Shown here piece after piece: positions 33,456 through 44,967 of a stretch of 64,000 nucleotides of DNA. Below the pieces are notes generated by a model. It did no database searches. It saw only the letters and a list, made by a program, of their open reading frames with translations, and was not told where the DNA came from. Numbering within the stretch: the stretch's first letter is position 1; each line of letters opens with the position of its first letter. The translations under genes were made by a program, and so were the position numbers. This stretch comes from Xenopus tropicalis (lineage: Eukaryota; Chordata; Amphibia; Anura; Pipidae): the NCBI RefSeq assembly GCF_000004195.4, contig NC_030677.2, positions 103,018,329 through 103,082,328 of the forward strand, given 5' to 3'.

Positions 33456-34488
33456 GGTATATAAAGATGCACCAGCTACAGAGCCTTAAATAAGTTTTTA
33501 GTTTAATTTTTAGCAGGGATCAAACACTTGGAAGGAAAGTGCCAAATATACTTAGGGCTTAATTATAAAATCCCCAGTATACCTAGTTATAATATTTTTC
33601 TGAATAATTGCTTGTACAACCAAGGACCTCTTTGGGACCTAATAGAAACAAAATATTATAATCATCTTTTTATTTGGAATTGTTAAGAACCGTTGCTGGT
33701 TATACTCCCACAAGGACCAATTTCCTAAGCTCTGCTGAGAATATAAAAACAATATAATCAGAAAGTGAAAAGAAAGGAACACTGCTGCTGCCAGGAACAC
33801 ACTCTGAGTTTTCATTTTATATTTGCCACCTTAGAATTGAATTGTTAATAATGGTATATATTACAAGTTTATTTAAAATTTGTTCTACATTGATTTTACA
33901 ACATCTGTATTGCTACACAAATGTGCACTTTATTCTTGTTTTGCTAGTCTTTCAAACCCTTTTCATTGTGGCTGCGTATTTGTTTGAATAAATGTGTATT
34001 ATCTTTTTAAAAGAAATCTTAAGGGCCTTACATTGGGTTCTGAATACTGCTGTGTAAGTTCCCCAAATCACCCTATTCATTTTTTGGGAAGTCTTAGCAA
34101 TAACCCTACTTTTATATTGTGTTTTATAAATATGTTTGTTGAGGTAAGGTGTATCTCAATCTTTTCCTTCATGTAGTAGTTGAGAAGTAGGATGCACATT
34201 AATGGTATGTTTCCTTTTGCAAGTGATTTTCTTATAGTTTGACAGTTTTAAATCATGTCTTGTTTGTATCACCTTTCAGGGGTTATTATAAAGCTACTTT
34301 TTTAGCTATTCATACTGGAAGTAAATGAGGGTCAACACAAGGGTATCCTTTGCTATAGAATTTCTTATTCTTATTGCAGAGAAGGAAAACATGGCCTGTC
34401 ACTTAACACTTAACACTAAACACTTAAGCATGTTCTTTAACATGCCAACCCCAAAAGGCAATGATGGCAGTCTAAGAACAACTTCTTC
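33456..34488. other. Non-coding stretch, no gene seen
   Basis: AT-rich, without splice-bounded coding frames or recognisable element ends. Confidence 0.45.
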
Positions 34489-34832
34489 TTAAAGGGCACC
34501 TATCACCCTTTTATTGTTTTCCCCACTAGAGGTGTGTGTTAATAGAACCCACACTCCAGATAGGGGAAACAATAGTTTAAAAAAAAAAAAAAAAACTGCC
34601 CCTGCCAGCGATGGGCTACTTGGTGCGGCAGCCATGTTGGGGCACACTCATGTGATGTGTATAACTTGCTCATTATGTGCATGTGTGCACTGCCCCCCCC
34701 CCCCCCCAGCACAGATTCTGAGGTGAATATCTCTTTAGCTGCACAATTTTTGTTAGCCATGTATATGCAAAATATTGTTCTATTAATGTGAACTGTTTTG
34801 TGAATGTTGTAAAAGGTGAACAATCCTTTTAA
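34489..34832. repeat. T2-like MITE (344 bp), TTAA ends
   Basis: Starts TTAAAGGGCACCTATCACCC and ends GGTGAACAATCCTTTTAA. It contains an A run (34579-34593) and a C run (about 34693-34708). Confidence 0.6.
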
Positions 34833-35144
34833 ACAGATTATCAAATACAGTGCAATGCAGCGAAGAAAACATCTTAAGGTATCCCCGCCACTTCCAGCTC
34901 ATCTTTTCTGTTCTTGGTGTTTAATGTTTTTCTCCCAGAAAATCCTCATGTTATACCTACACATGGTACATGATTTATTGACAGTGCTCAGGTACATCTT
35001 GCTCTGCAAAATCAAACATAGGCAAATGGCATGACATGAAACAAGGTTATGTGCTACACATTTCCCATTTATTTAGTTTTATTTGTAAACCCCGACCTGC
35101 ACTTTTTATTCACTCATCGCCTGTACATTAACACTGTACAATGT

Positions 35145-35681
35145 TTAAGGAACTGTCATGTGAAAACATGTTTTTTTTTCAAAACGCATCAGTTAATAGA
35201 GTATCTCCAGTAAAATCCTGCATTAAAATCTGTTTTTAATATTTAAATTTAAAATTTCACATGGGGCTACCCATATTCTTAATTTCCCAGGGTCCCACAG
35301 CCATGTGACTTGTGCTCTTGTGATCAGCAGAACAATTGGAAGGTAGAAAGATAGTATCTCACTGACACCTGTAACAACAGTAATAGAGTTTTTTAATCAA
35401 TAGTAAAAGTCTGGCTCATGACTCCTCCAGTTACATGGGAGTAGGAGAAACAATAGGTTAGCTGAAAGCAGTTCTAATGTGTAGCACTGGCTCCTTCTGA
35501 AATCTCAGAATCAGGCACAATGCACTGAGATGGCTGCCTACACACCAATATTACAACTAAAAAAATACTTTTATTGGTTCAAGAATAACATTTTAAATGG
35601 TAGAATGAATTATTTGCTATGTAAACAGTGTAATTTAGAAATACAAAGTACACCATAAAAAGCACAACAGAATCCTTTTAA
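35145..35681. repeat. T2-type MITE copy 2
   Basis: Starts TTAAGGAACTGTCATGTG and ends ACAGAATCCTTTTAA. The orientation is opposite to the copy at 32901. Internal match: GGAGTAGGAGAAACAATAGG. Confidence 0.75.
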
Positions 35682-37369
35682 GTTTGTCATTAAATATAAC
35701 TGCCCAAACAGGTTAGCCTAGGACCAAACAATTGAAATTGCTTTATATACATTTGTTTTATCAGACTGTCAAATAAAACATTTTGTGACAGCAAGATCCT
35801 CAGAGTTCAATATGTAGGTGTGTAATAGGTCATACGTGATATTTACCCCTGTTTATCACCACTTATTTTACAAGTACAGGGAAAGAGAAGGTGTTATTGA
35901 AATGTACATTATGTCCTGAAAATGTTTACTGGCCCTTTCTTCTAGGTAAAGCAGGCCCAGCTGCTTTTGAAAGGACCATGTAAATAGAATACCATATGGA
36001 GTCTCAATTTCAGTGTATATTAGATACAATATTAACTGTAGCACACCAGAGTTCAGGTTGTTGCTTTAAAAGTGCTTTATTGCCTCCAATAGACAAACAG
36101 GGCAATGTTTTGGGCCACACTGTGCCCTTTATCAAGCCTTGATAAGTCAGGTGTGCTAGTGAGCATTGTCTCTACTATATGCTATAATCTGCGGCAGGTG
36201 GATTATATACTGCACCCAGCATCTGTAAAGGTTAATTTCTCAGGTTGAGCACTTCATTCTTGAGTCAATTTCAGTCAATTTTCATGCCCTATTTTTATTG
36301 CTCCTGTTTTTTGCAGTAATACAGTTTTAATATATTTATCCCTAATTAACTTTTAAAGCTATGATATAATATATTAAAATAACAGGTACAAGTTTCAGAA
36401 GAACTGAACCAAATCGAAACTTTGTTTTTTTAATACCAAATTCTTCTCAAAAGCTTTGCGTTAAATCTAAACCCTGCCTTGCATATTTAACTTGATTGAC
36501 TTTTTTCCTCAAATCCACAAGCATATTTAGGTAAAAACTTGTGTTATTGACAAATAAAAATTGCTAAAAACTGTACTTTTTTTTTATTAACAGGAAGTGT
36601 ATAATGATCTGGGACTTTTAACCTTGGAGACCAAGTTGCAGGTAAAACTTTGTCCCTGTGAAAATGTATAATAAAGCAGTGGAGTGTAGTAGGGTGTAAA
36701 GTAAGGGTAGGACTGGCCAGACCAAATATATTGTAATATATAGACAAACAAACTTAATTTGAGACATAACGCAGTGAAAAAACATAAACAAGAATCTTGA
36801 GAATATTTTTAAGAACCATGAATAGTCAGTATTAATTAAACAAAAAAAAAGTGAAAAGTTGCAACAAAAACCAGCAAGGTTCAATAGAAATCAATGGGAA
36901 TTGTCTCAATTTTATTTATTTATTTTCCCAGGTTACTAAAACAGTTGAGTTGTTAGCTTAATTGAAAATGAACGGAACAATGTGGTTCTCGCCAGTGTGT
37001 GTCTTTTTTCCTGAGACAAAACTTGTGTGAATATTCTGTTGCGTTTTGTTCCTAAATAAGCTGACATTTGAAAAATCTTGTTGCAGTTATTTTTTTCATG
37101 TCTTCGTTTTTTTTTTCCTTACACACTTACATTTTGATGAATCTTCCCTTTAGTGTCCTATATATAATGATAATTGGTAAGTGCAGAAGACCTGTTGTCT
37201 TTGTCTGTATGAATTTTGTGGTCACAGCCTCATTGCACCCCCCGCCTAATGGTTTTAGTGGTGAGCACGACTTTCCCTTTTTTGCAATAATGTATAAGAA
37301 TCTAACAAATGTAATGTTATGTAAAATGCTTATCTAATATTTGAAAACTGTACTTTTTTTAATTAACAG
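35682..37369. other. Upstream flank of the second odorant receptor
   Basis: It contains a dispersed repeat at about 36060-36150 (CAATGTTTTGGGCCACACTG). It also has two short duplications of receptor-exon sequence: 36568-36590 (AAACTGTAC...TATTAACAGGAA) resembles 37346-37372, and 37290-37310 (ATGTATAAGAATCTAACAAA) resembles 37373-37394. No upstream coding exon was clearly identified. Confidence 0.5.
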
Positions 37370-38299
37370 GAAATCTATAAGAATCTAACAACTGTAAGAG
37401 AATTTCTGCTTTTGGGGTTTGAAAACCTTTACAACTTCAACATTTTAGTTTTTCTTTTGTTTCTTATCATTTATATTTTGACTTTAGTAGGCAATCTACT
37501 GATTATTGTCTTGGTATCAATAAGTAAGAAAGTGAATTCGCCTATGTACTTTTTCCTAAGCCACTTGTCATTATCTGACATACTTCTCACTACTAACGCA
37601 GTTCCAAATATGTTACGTGTATTACTGAAAGGAAGGAGCCCAATATCGATTACTGGGTGTCTTACACAATTTTACCTCCTATGTGCCTCAACCATTGGAG
37701 AGTGTTTTCTCCTTATGGTGATGTCTTATGATCGTTATTTGGCTATCTGCCACCCATTACGTTACACTTCTATTATGGATGAGAAACTTTGCCTCTGTCT
37801 TGTGCTCTTATCATGGATGTTAGGTTTGATGTTGCCATTAATTGCTGTCATTCCAGTATTTCAGTTACATTTTTGTGGTCCTAATGTTATTGACCATTTC
37901 TATTGTGATTTTGCCCCTCTTATGGAGCTTTCTTGCTCAGACACTTCCCTTATTGAAAGAGAAGTCTTTCTGTGCTCTGTTCCAACAATTGTTTTACCAT
38001 TCATATTTATTGTTGTGACTTATGGCTACATCTGGCATACAATCATCAAGATACCTTCTTCTAATGCAAGAAAGAAATCCTTCTCTACATGCAGCTCTCA
38101 CCTTGCAGTAGTCTCTGCATATTATGGAACCCTGATCACTAAATACATGGTTCCCTTCAGAGGTCATTCAGTTACATTAAATAAATGCGTATCTCTCCTC
38201 TATACCGTATTTACCCCATTGTTCAACCCTATTATATATAGCCTCCGTAATAAAGATATTAAGGAAGCCCTTAAAAATCTCTGTTGTCTGATATTTTAA
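37370..38299 (+). CDS. Odorant receptor, start codon missing from main exon
   Basis: A class A GPCR odorant receptor, open for about 309 residues to TAA at 38297. Seen in order: NLT glycosylation site and VREFLLLGF at the N-terminus, GNLLIIVLV (TM1), SPMYFFLSHLSLSD, MSYDRYLAICHPLRY after TM3, CDFAPLMELSCSDT, KKSFSTCSSHLAVV (TM6) and FNPIIYSLRNKDIKEAL (TM7). Length and motifs are normal. The frame is bounded upstream by TAA at 37364, next to a possible splice acceptor AACAG. No in-frame ATG precedes TM2; the codon where one would fit is ATC (37373), while a near-copy at 37290 has ATG. Either a short upstream coding exon supplies the start or the gene has lost it. I favour the gene over the pseudogene because the other 300 codons are clean. 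Confidence 0.88.
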   Translation, partial: EIYKNLTTVREFLLLGFENLYNFNILVFLLFLIIYILTLVGNLLIIVLVSISKKVNSPMYFFLSHLSLSDILLTTNAVPNMLRVLLKGRSPISITGCLTQFYLLCASTIGECFLLMVMSYDRYLAICHPLRYTSIMDEKLCLCLVLLSWMLGLMLPLIAVIPVFQLHFCGPNVIDHFYCDFAPLMELSCSDTSLIEREVFLCSVPTIVLPFIFIVVTYGYIWHTIIKIPSSNARKKSFSTCSSHLAVVSAYYGTLITKYMVPFRGHSVTLNKCVSLLYTVFTPLFNPIIYSLRNKDIKEALKNLCCLIF

Positions 38300-38414
38300 A
38301 TAAAAAAAAATTGCTCATTGCCCAAAGTAAAAGTGGATTTTAAAATAATTTAAAATATTGGGGTTCTGCATGTCAAGAAAAACTGTAAAATAACAATAAC
38401 TCTGACCAGAAGTA

Positions 38415-38855
38415 TTAAAGGAAATGTGAACTCTAAAATCACTTACAGCCCATATTTGAAGAGGACCTTTCCCCCACCAGGACCGCATCACTATCGCTGC
38501 CCAGAACTGCTCCCATCGACAGCACCATCACATTTGAACTGAGCAAATGGCAAGTTTTTTGACGGCAGCCATTTTCCCCGCCAACATAGGCACATAGACT
38601 AAGGGGTTTAGTGCACATGCCCTAATGGCCAAATCTCATTCTGAAGGGACAGGGGTAGAGTGTCTACACATGCTCCGGTCTTGGTCTTAGAGTGTAGCAC
38701 TATGGGAAAATTCGATCTACAACTCTGCACTTTTTTTGAATGGATGATGGTGCCGCTAGAAAACAGATGTGATGTAAGCTGATTCCAGGGTGATGTATTA
38801 AAGTAAGGCTTTTCATATACAATTGCATGTTAACTGGGCTTTCCTTGTCCTTTAA
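38415..38855. repeat. T2-like MITE downstream of the odorant receptor
   Basis: Begins TTAAAGGAAATGTGAACTC and ends TTTCCTTGTCCTTTAA, with TTAA at each end. Confidence 0.55.
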
Positions 38856-40350
38856 TAAATGTTGGAGGAGAGACATGGCTTATGTTTATAAAGTCACAAA
38901 AAAGGTGCCATATACAATAGCATTACTGAGCTGTGCAAACATATTAATCATACAGAGGCAGATCAGTAAATTAAGGTTGAAGACCATACAGTATTTGTGC
39001 ATATGTACTAGAAAAGTATTTTGTAATCAGGTAAGATGACAGAATGTGATTATAATAAGCTCTAATTAGCAGGGCCCTCTTTATCTTCTGTGTCTGTCAG
39101 TACTTGTTTCCAAATACATATGTACCTTTTAATTGTACAGTGCTGTGGATTATTTTATTAAATACTTTATTCATAATTAGTTCTTCTAGTTGATATAAGG
39201 GAATCCTTTTATAATAGAAGAAAGGGGGTTTCATCTTAAAACAAGGAAAGGGTTTTTGCAGTCAGGGCTGTAAAGTTATGAAAATTTCCCTCAAGGCTGT
39301 TGTACTGGGAAAAAAATAGACAGTTTCAGCAAAGGGTTGGATGCTATTTAATCCATTATCTGTTCAGTCTGATTCAGTAACTCTTATATATAAATTGTGA
39401 TTGACAATAGATTGATAGATATATATATATAGATGGGTTCCAAAGTACATTTTTAAGCACAAAGTTGCCCCACCCATCATTAAAACCATTATTAATTAAA
39501 GGGAGACACCACTCCCTACATACCAAATGTTTCACAAATACATTAACAGGGTTTTGTAGCTTTTAAAAATACATTTTCAGGGTTCTGTATAATAGATACT
39601 ATGCCAAAATCACAAAAAAGTAAAAACTTTTACCATTAACTCTCCATTAGCTGCACTTTATTAAACAGCATAATTATTTAGTAAAATACAGGTATATATT
39701 CCAGTGTTTTATTCTTAAAAAATCTTTTTCAAGAAAACATATTTATGTTATACATTGTAATATCATTATAAACTGCTATTCCAGACCATCATTTAATGCC
39801 ACTAACTCCTGATATAGCCCTATTCCAATGATATTCATTTTAATGCAGAATACACAATATTCAGGATTTTTCACAGTAGACAAAAGGGAGAAAAGGATTT
39901 TTGCTCTCAAGTAAAACATGTAAAGGTAAAAAAGGTAAACGCATGTGTAAATAAAAATACCTCCCTCCTTGCTAAAAGACTGAGTATGTCCCCCCTCCCC
40001 CCCCACACCTAGTCTTACTTTTTCAATGCCTTGGACTGAAAACATTTTTTTATTACTCCTGTTGCATAATGCAAAATATCTTGTTATATTGCTCTTCTCA
40101 ATTGCTTGGGGATTTTTTATCTGACTCAGATAATTATACTTTATACCCTTATACTTTCCTTCAGTGATCTATTAGTACAGCCCAGATACTGCTTCTGGCA
40201 CTTCTGGCACTAGCTCCTGTCTCAGATCTAGTGTTGATCATGATCCTTCGGAAAGTTCCCTGTCTGGCCGTCTCCTATCTCTTTGCAGAACAGACGGAGT
40301 GATAAAGCGAATGATGTATTCATGGGTGAGCAACCTTTTTTAAAGGACAG
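38856..40350. other. Non-coding stretch, no gene seen
   Basis: No exon was recognised. A short (TA)n run lies near 39419-39430 and a C-rich tract near 39991-40006. Confidence 0.45.
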
Positions 40351-41387
40351 ATCTGTAATTACCAATCAATGAACTCGAAAGAGAACCAACAGAGCCCTAT
40401 GGAGGAAACAGGAGGAGGAACCGACAAGGGAAAGAGAAGAGAGGGATCGGTATATGCTATGGAAACAGCATCAGAAAAAGTATTGAATTTATCTTCAAAG
40501 CAACTGACACTTTTACAGGTCCTGAGCAAAGGATTATATTTTGCACCAGATAGGAAATTTAACATTTTGGAAAATGTGATTAATGGTAATCAGTTTGTGC
40601 AGAGAATTAAATTTAAAAAATATTTTGTACAGAGAGATCAGGAGAAGGGGACATAGGTATCTGAGACAGGAGCTATAGTTTTACCTTCAGGAAAAGAGGC
40701 CTTAACAGATATAAACATTGATAAATGTAAGTCCAAAAGTGAGTTTTACCCCATCCATCTCAAGGATCCTTTAGTTGAACAGTTTCAAAGAAGAGTAGAG
40801 GTAGATCTTTGGAGACTCTATAGAGAATCAGGGATATATTCCTGTTCATGAAATTTGAATAGGAGAGAGAGTGAGAGAATGAATTAAAGAAAGACAAAAG
40901 TGTAGTTATAAAAAAAGCAGATAAGGGTGAATTAGTTGTGGTCCAAGATACCTCAATATACAAAATGGAAGCACTTAGGCAGCAGAATGATAGATGTACC
41001 TATAAAATTCTTAGTGGTAATCCAACTAAACACTTTCTGACAAAATGACTCCTTTGGTAGATGAAGCCTTAGAGAATGGTCTAATTGATTCATTGGTAAG
41101 AGACTACTTAATTCCTCGATCAGTGATAAATCCTACTTTCTATCACTTACCGAAAGTGCACAAATAGCAAAGGCCACCATTGGGAAGACCCATTATCGCA
41201 GACACAGAGTCATTAAATGAGCACCCGTCCGAATGAGTAGACGCTCATTTGCAGCTTCTAGTAGTGAGTCTACTAGTCTTGAAAGTTATACAGTACTCAA
41301 GACACTTCACATCTGTAACAGTTGTGGAATGGTGTCTGTTGGATGGAGGGTTATGGTTGGGATACACTTGGAGATATATTTATCGTG

Positions 41388-41555
41388 CTGTGTAAAAAGT
41401 GGAGTGAACCATTACCAGTGATGTTACCCAGGGCAACCAATCAACAATTAGATTTCAACAGTTGGAAAACCAAAGCAAAGCATCTCATTGGCTGCTATGA
41501 GCAACATCACCAGTAATGTTTTACTCCACTTTTTACACAGCATGATAAATATACC
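41388..41555. repeat. Foldback MITE inside the Penelope-like element
   Basis: Inverted ends: TATCGTGCTGTGTAAAAAGT on the left and CTTTTTACACAGCATGATAA on the right. It separates the RT block around TESLNE from SIPHEQGLL. Boundaries are accurate to a few bases. Confidence 0.6.
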
Positions 41556-41910
41556 CAATGTGTCCTCAATATACGCCTCCATCCCACATGAACAGGGTCT
41601 TCTTGCAGTTCAGTATCATTTAGATAAATACAGCAACTATTCTGGTGCATTGATATAATTTTTATTAAAGGCCATTTGCTTTTTATTAGAACACAACTAT
41701 TTCATCTTTGATGCTTGTTTCTATCTGCAGAGTTGTGGTACCGCGATGGGGCAAAATTTGGCCCCTCATATGCCAATCTATATATTGGTTGGTGGGAGGA
41801 GACCTACATCTCTGTAGCTATGAGAGGGCATTTCAAGATGTATTTGCAGTACATTGATGACCTATGTATTTGGGGAGGAGATCAGGAGCAGTTTGAGAAC
41901 TTTGTACGTG

Positions 41911-42042
41911 ATATTAACATTAATAATTTAAATTTAAGGTAGAGGGAGAGGATAGAATTCTTGGATGTGGAATTGTGAAACTTGAAACTTGATATTAACA
42001 TTAATAATTTAAATTTAAGGGAGAGGATAGAATTCTTGGATG
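41911..42042. repeat. Tandem duplication in the Penelope-like RT
   Basis: GATATTAACATTAATAATTT, continuing through GAATTCTTGGATGTGGAATT, occurs twice head to tail (from 41911 and from 41991). The second copy lies after a short spacer, and the duplication breaks the reading frame. Confidence 0.8.
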
Positions 42043-42814
42043 TGGAATTGATGGTAGTGGACAAGGAGATTCACTCTACAATTTTCCTGAAGCCATCTAG
42101 TGGCGATACTCTCCTACATGCATCACCATGTCATCTGAAGAGTCTGATATAGGGGATACCTGTTGGTCAGTTCCTGAGGTTGTGCAGGAATTGCTGCTTC
42201 TGTGATCAGGCTGGAGATATGGGTAGAAGATTTGTAGATCGAGGTTACAAACAACAGGTGGTAGTGAAGGCCTACTAGAGAGCCCTGAATATGGAGAGAA
42301 AAGAGCCAGGGTAGGAGAGAAAAAACAAGGTTATAAATGGGCAGACAAAATCCCTAATGCTGCTGGATCTTGACCAATACCATGGATATCGGTTGGTTCA
42401 TTATTCCAACAGGTTTTGAAAATCTGCTGATGTACAATGTTATTCAGTCTGTATATAGACACAGCTCCACTTTACTTCCTATTATCTGGGTTGTTGGCCC
42501 AATAGAAAGGTGGCCATATCATGTATGGGCTCTTGTACAGTATCAACTCTTGAGTAAACAATGTAGTTTCAGTAAACAGCTAGAGAATTATATATCTATA
42601 TAAGTAATATAAGACAGAACATGCATATCAGGTTTTCTGCATAATGCCTGTTCCGGATGTGCCTACAATGTTTTATTTTAGTCTATGCAAATAGGACACA
42701 GTTACCAATCTGACTTGTTTTAAAGACATCCGGTTTTCTGCAGCACACGGCTGATTGATAAAGGCAGGTTTGAACTCATTAGAGAAGGCCAACTAAGGGG
42801 TGTCTAAAGGTGGC

Positions 42815-43088
42815 CATACACGGGCCAATTGTAGCTGCTGATATCGGTCCCTTGGACTAGGGGCATGCCTGACCGATATCTGGCCTGAAATTGGCCAGAT
42901 ATCGATCAGGCAAGTTAAAAGATTAAGGCGGATCGGAAACCGCATCAGCTCATTGATGTGGACCCCAAACCGATTGCCCCATTGCCGCCATTAAAATTCG
43001 ATTGTTTGGCTCAAGGGCCAAATGATCGAATTAGCCTACATTTTCCCCGAAATCACCCACCCGTAGGTCTTCAAGTGTATGGGCACCT
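42815..43088. repeat. MITE with GGTGGCCATACACG ends
   Basis: Left end AAGGTGGCCATACACGGGCC and right end AGTGTATGGGCACCTT are inverted. The inner palindromes GACCGATATCTGG and GGCCAGATATCGATC support a foldback. A left-end fragment of the same family lies at about 26673-26850. Superfamily is not assigned. Confidence 0.6.
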
Positions 43089-43089
43089 T

Positions 43090-43249
43090 AAAGGGGGAAG
43101 ACACACAGAGCTACTAGTAGCAGCTACTTGTTGTGGCTACTAAAATAGACAATGCTGATCATTTACTGATAACTGTCTCTATGTGTGTTTTAGCAGAGCG
43201 AATTTTCAGCATTGTCTATGGTAAGGTATTTTCTGGGGTTTAGTTGCCG
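43090..43249. repeat. Foldback repeat fragment (GAGCTACTAGTAGCAGC)
   Basis: Contains CTAGTAGCAGCTACTTGTTG and, inverted, GAATTTTCAGCATTGTCTATGG. A related segment occurs at about 18055-18150. It abuts the truncated T2 copy that follows. Confidence 0.45.
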
Positions 43250-44663
43250 TATTTTTTAGTTGTAATATTGGTGTGTAGGCAGTCAATATTGCATTGCATT
43301 GTGCCTGAGCTTTCAGAAGGAGCCAGCGCTACCCATTACAGCTGCTTTTAGGTAACCTATTGTTTCTCCTACTCCCTTGTAAGAGTCCCAAGCCTGACTT
43401 GGATTTCTTACTAGAGATGTAGCGAACCTCACAAAAAAAGTTCGCGAACCCGTTCGCGAACTTCTGCCAAAAAGTGCGAACTTTTGCGAACTTTGCGAAC
43501 CCCATAGACTTCAATGAGAAGGCGAACTTTATAAACTAGAAAAGCCATTTCTGGCCAGAAAACTGATTTTAAAGTTTTTTAAAGGGTGCCACGACCTGGA
43601 CAGTGGCATGCAGGAGGGGGATCAAGGGCAAAACTTTCTCTGAAAAATACGTTGTTGACACAGCGTTGCGTTATGTGCTGTAAAGGGCAGAAATCACACT
43701 ACATTTCTAAACAATCTCTGGTTGGTGCTGGGGGTGAACTACTAGGAGCAGCACACCAGTCCCCAACACAGCTAGACTAATAGCACTGGGCTCTATAAAT
43801 TACAGTAGCAAAGTAAAAAAACACAAATGAAAAAAAATGATGTGAATGTGTGGTTGGTGCTTAGTGCACTACTATGAGCAGCACACCTGTCTCCAACACA
43901 CACAGACGGAGCTGCAGTACAATGAAAAGAAGAGTAACAGTAATCAGAAAATAAAAGCAGTCCTTACAAGGACTATTGGGTTACAGCAGATGATCAGTAG
44001 GACAGCTGCCCACAGCAGCTACATGCAGAGCAGTAGAAAGTAGATTACTAGTCAGCAAAGCTACCTAAACTGTCCCTCAAACCCCTGCACAGCTCTCTCC
44101 CTATGCTAACTCATCAAGCACACACAGGCAAAATGTAAAATGGCTGCTGGGCTTTGGTTTATATATGGAAGGGAGTAGTCCAGGGGTGGTCCAGGAGGGA
44201 GAGCTGCCTGATTGGCTGCCATGTATCTGCTGGCTCTGGGGTGAGAGGTCAAAATTTGGCTCCAGCTAAGGCGAACCCAAAATTGCGAACATCGCTAAAA
44301 GTTTGCGAACTTGCGAACACCCGATTTTCGTGCGAATTAGTTCTCCGGCGAACAGTTCGCTACATCTCTATTTCTTACTATTAAGTGCTACCTTCCCATT
44401 ATTCTGCTGAGCGGCTGCTGGAAGGGGGGTGATATCACTCCAAGTTGTAGCTCAGTAGTAAAGTGTGACTGAAGTTTATCAGAGCACAGGTCACATGGCT
44501 TTGGCACCCTGGGAAATGAAGAATAATGCTAGCCCCATGTGTTATTTCAAAATTAAAAACAAATATCTGTATTTGAAAAATGGATTTCAATGCAGGATTC
44601 TGCTGGAAAAGTTCTATTGAATTTTGAAAAAAACATGTTTTTCCATGACAGTATTGCTTTAAA
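43250..44663. repeat. T2-type MITE copy 3, split by a hAT-like MITE
   Basis: It matches copy 1 (32901-33455) on both sides of the insertion at 43412-44370. It lacks the left terminus and ends CATGACAGTATTGCTTTAA. Confidence 0.75.
43412..44370. repeat. hAT-like non-autonomous element with 8-bp target duplication
   Basis: The 959-bp element has exact inverted ends TAGAGATGTAGCGAAC and GTTCGCTACATCTCTA. It is flanked by TTTCTTAC on both sides (43404-43411 and 44371-44378). The 8-bp duplication and the TAGAGATG end identify hAT. The outer thirds are rich in GTTCGCGAAC words; the centre has no transposase frame. Confidence 0.88.
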
Positions 44664-44967
44664 TCAGTGATGTCCAACTGGTGGCCCATGGGCCTGCCCC
44701 CCACCTGTCTGGCTGCTGTGACTGCTTTCCTTTGTGTAATCTTAAAATTGTATCAGTGGTGAGATTAACTCCACTGCATTGTTCACACCTCAGATTCAAG
44801 ATGTAAACCTCTGCATTGTTTAAACATATAATCCCCTGTACTGTTCACACCTTTTAGTCCCTGCATTGTTCACACCTCAGGCTCAGACTGTAAGCCCCCA
44901 CATTGTTCACCTGTTTACACCTCAGTAGGAGCTGCACCAGCAGTGTGTTACTGTATGTACTGCCTTC

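Larger units (their letters stand above)
40369..42300 (+). pseudogene. Penelope-like reverse transcriptase, broken
   Basis: Remnant RT gene. Open pieces are 40369-40656 and 41715-41942. Frameshifts lie near 40850, 41040 and 41760, with stops at, for example, KVHK-stop near 41165. The YIDDL box is intact. It has no host function. Confidence 0.75.
40369..42330 (+). mobile_element. Decayed Penelope-like retroelement
   Basis: A retroelement pol gene in several frames. The N-terminal part gives LSKGLYFAPD and DKSVVIKKADKGELVVVQD. Then come YHLPKVHK and PLGRPIIADTESLNE (early RT blocks), SIPHEQGLLAVQYHLDKY, SCGTAMGQNLAPHMPIYI, the YIDDL catalytic box at about 41852, and EFLDVELMVVDKEIHSTIF. This block order is that of Penelope-like elements. 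No GIY-YIG endonuclease was recognised. Many stops and frameshifts, a foldback insertion (41388-41555) and a tandem duplication (41911-42042) show it is dead. Confidence 0.75.
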
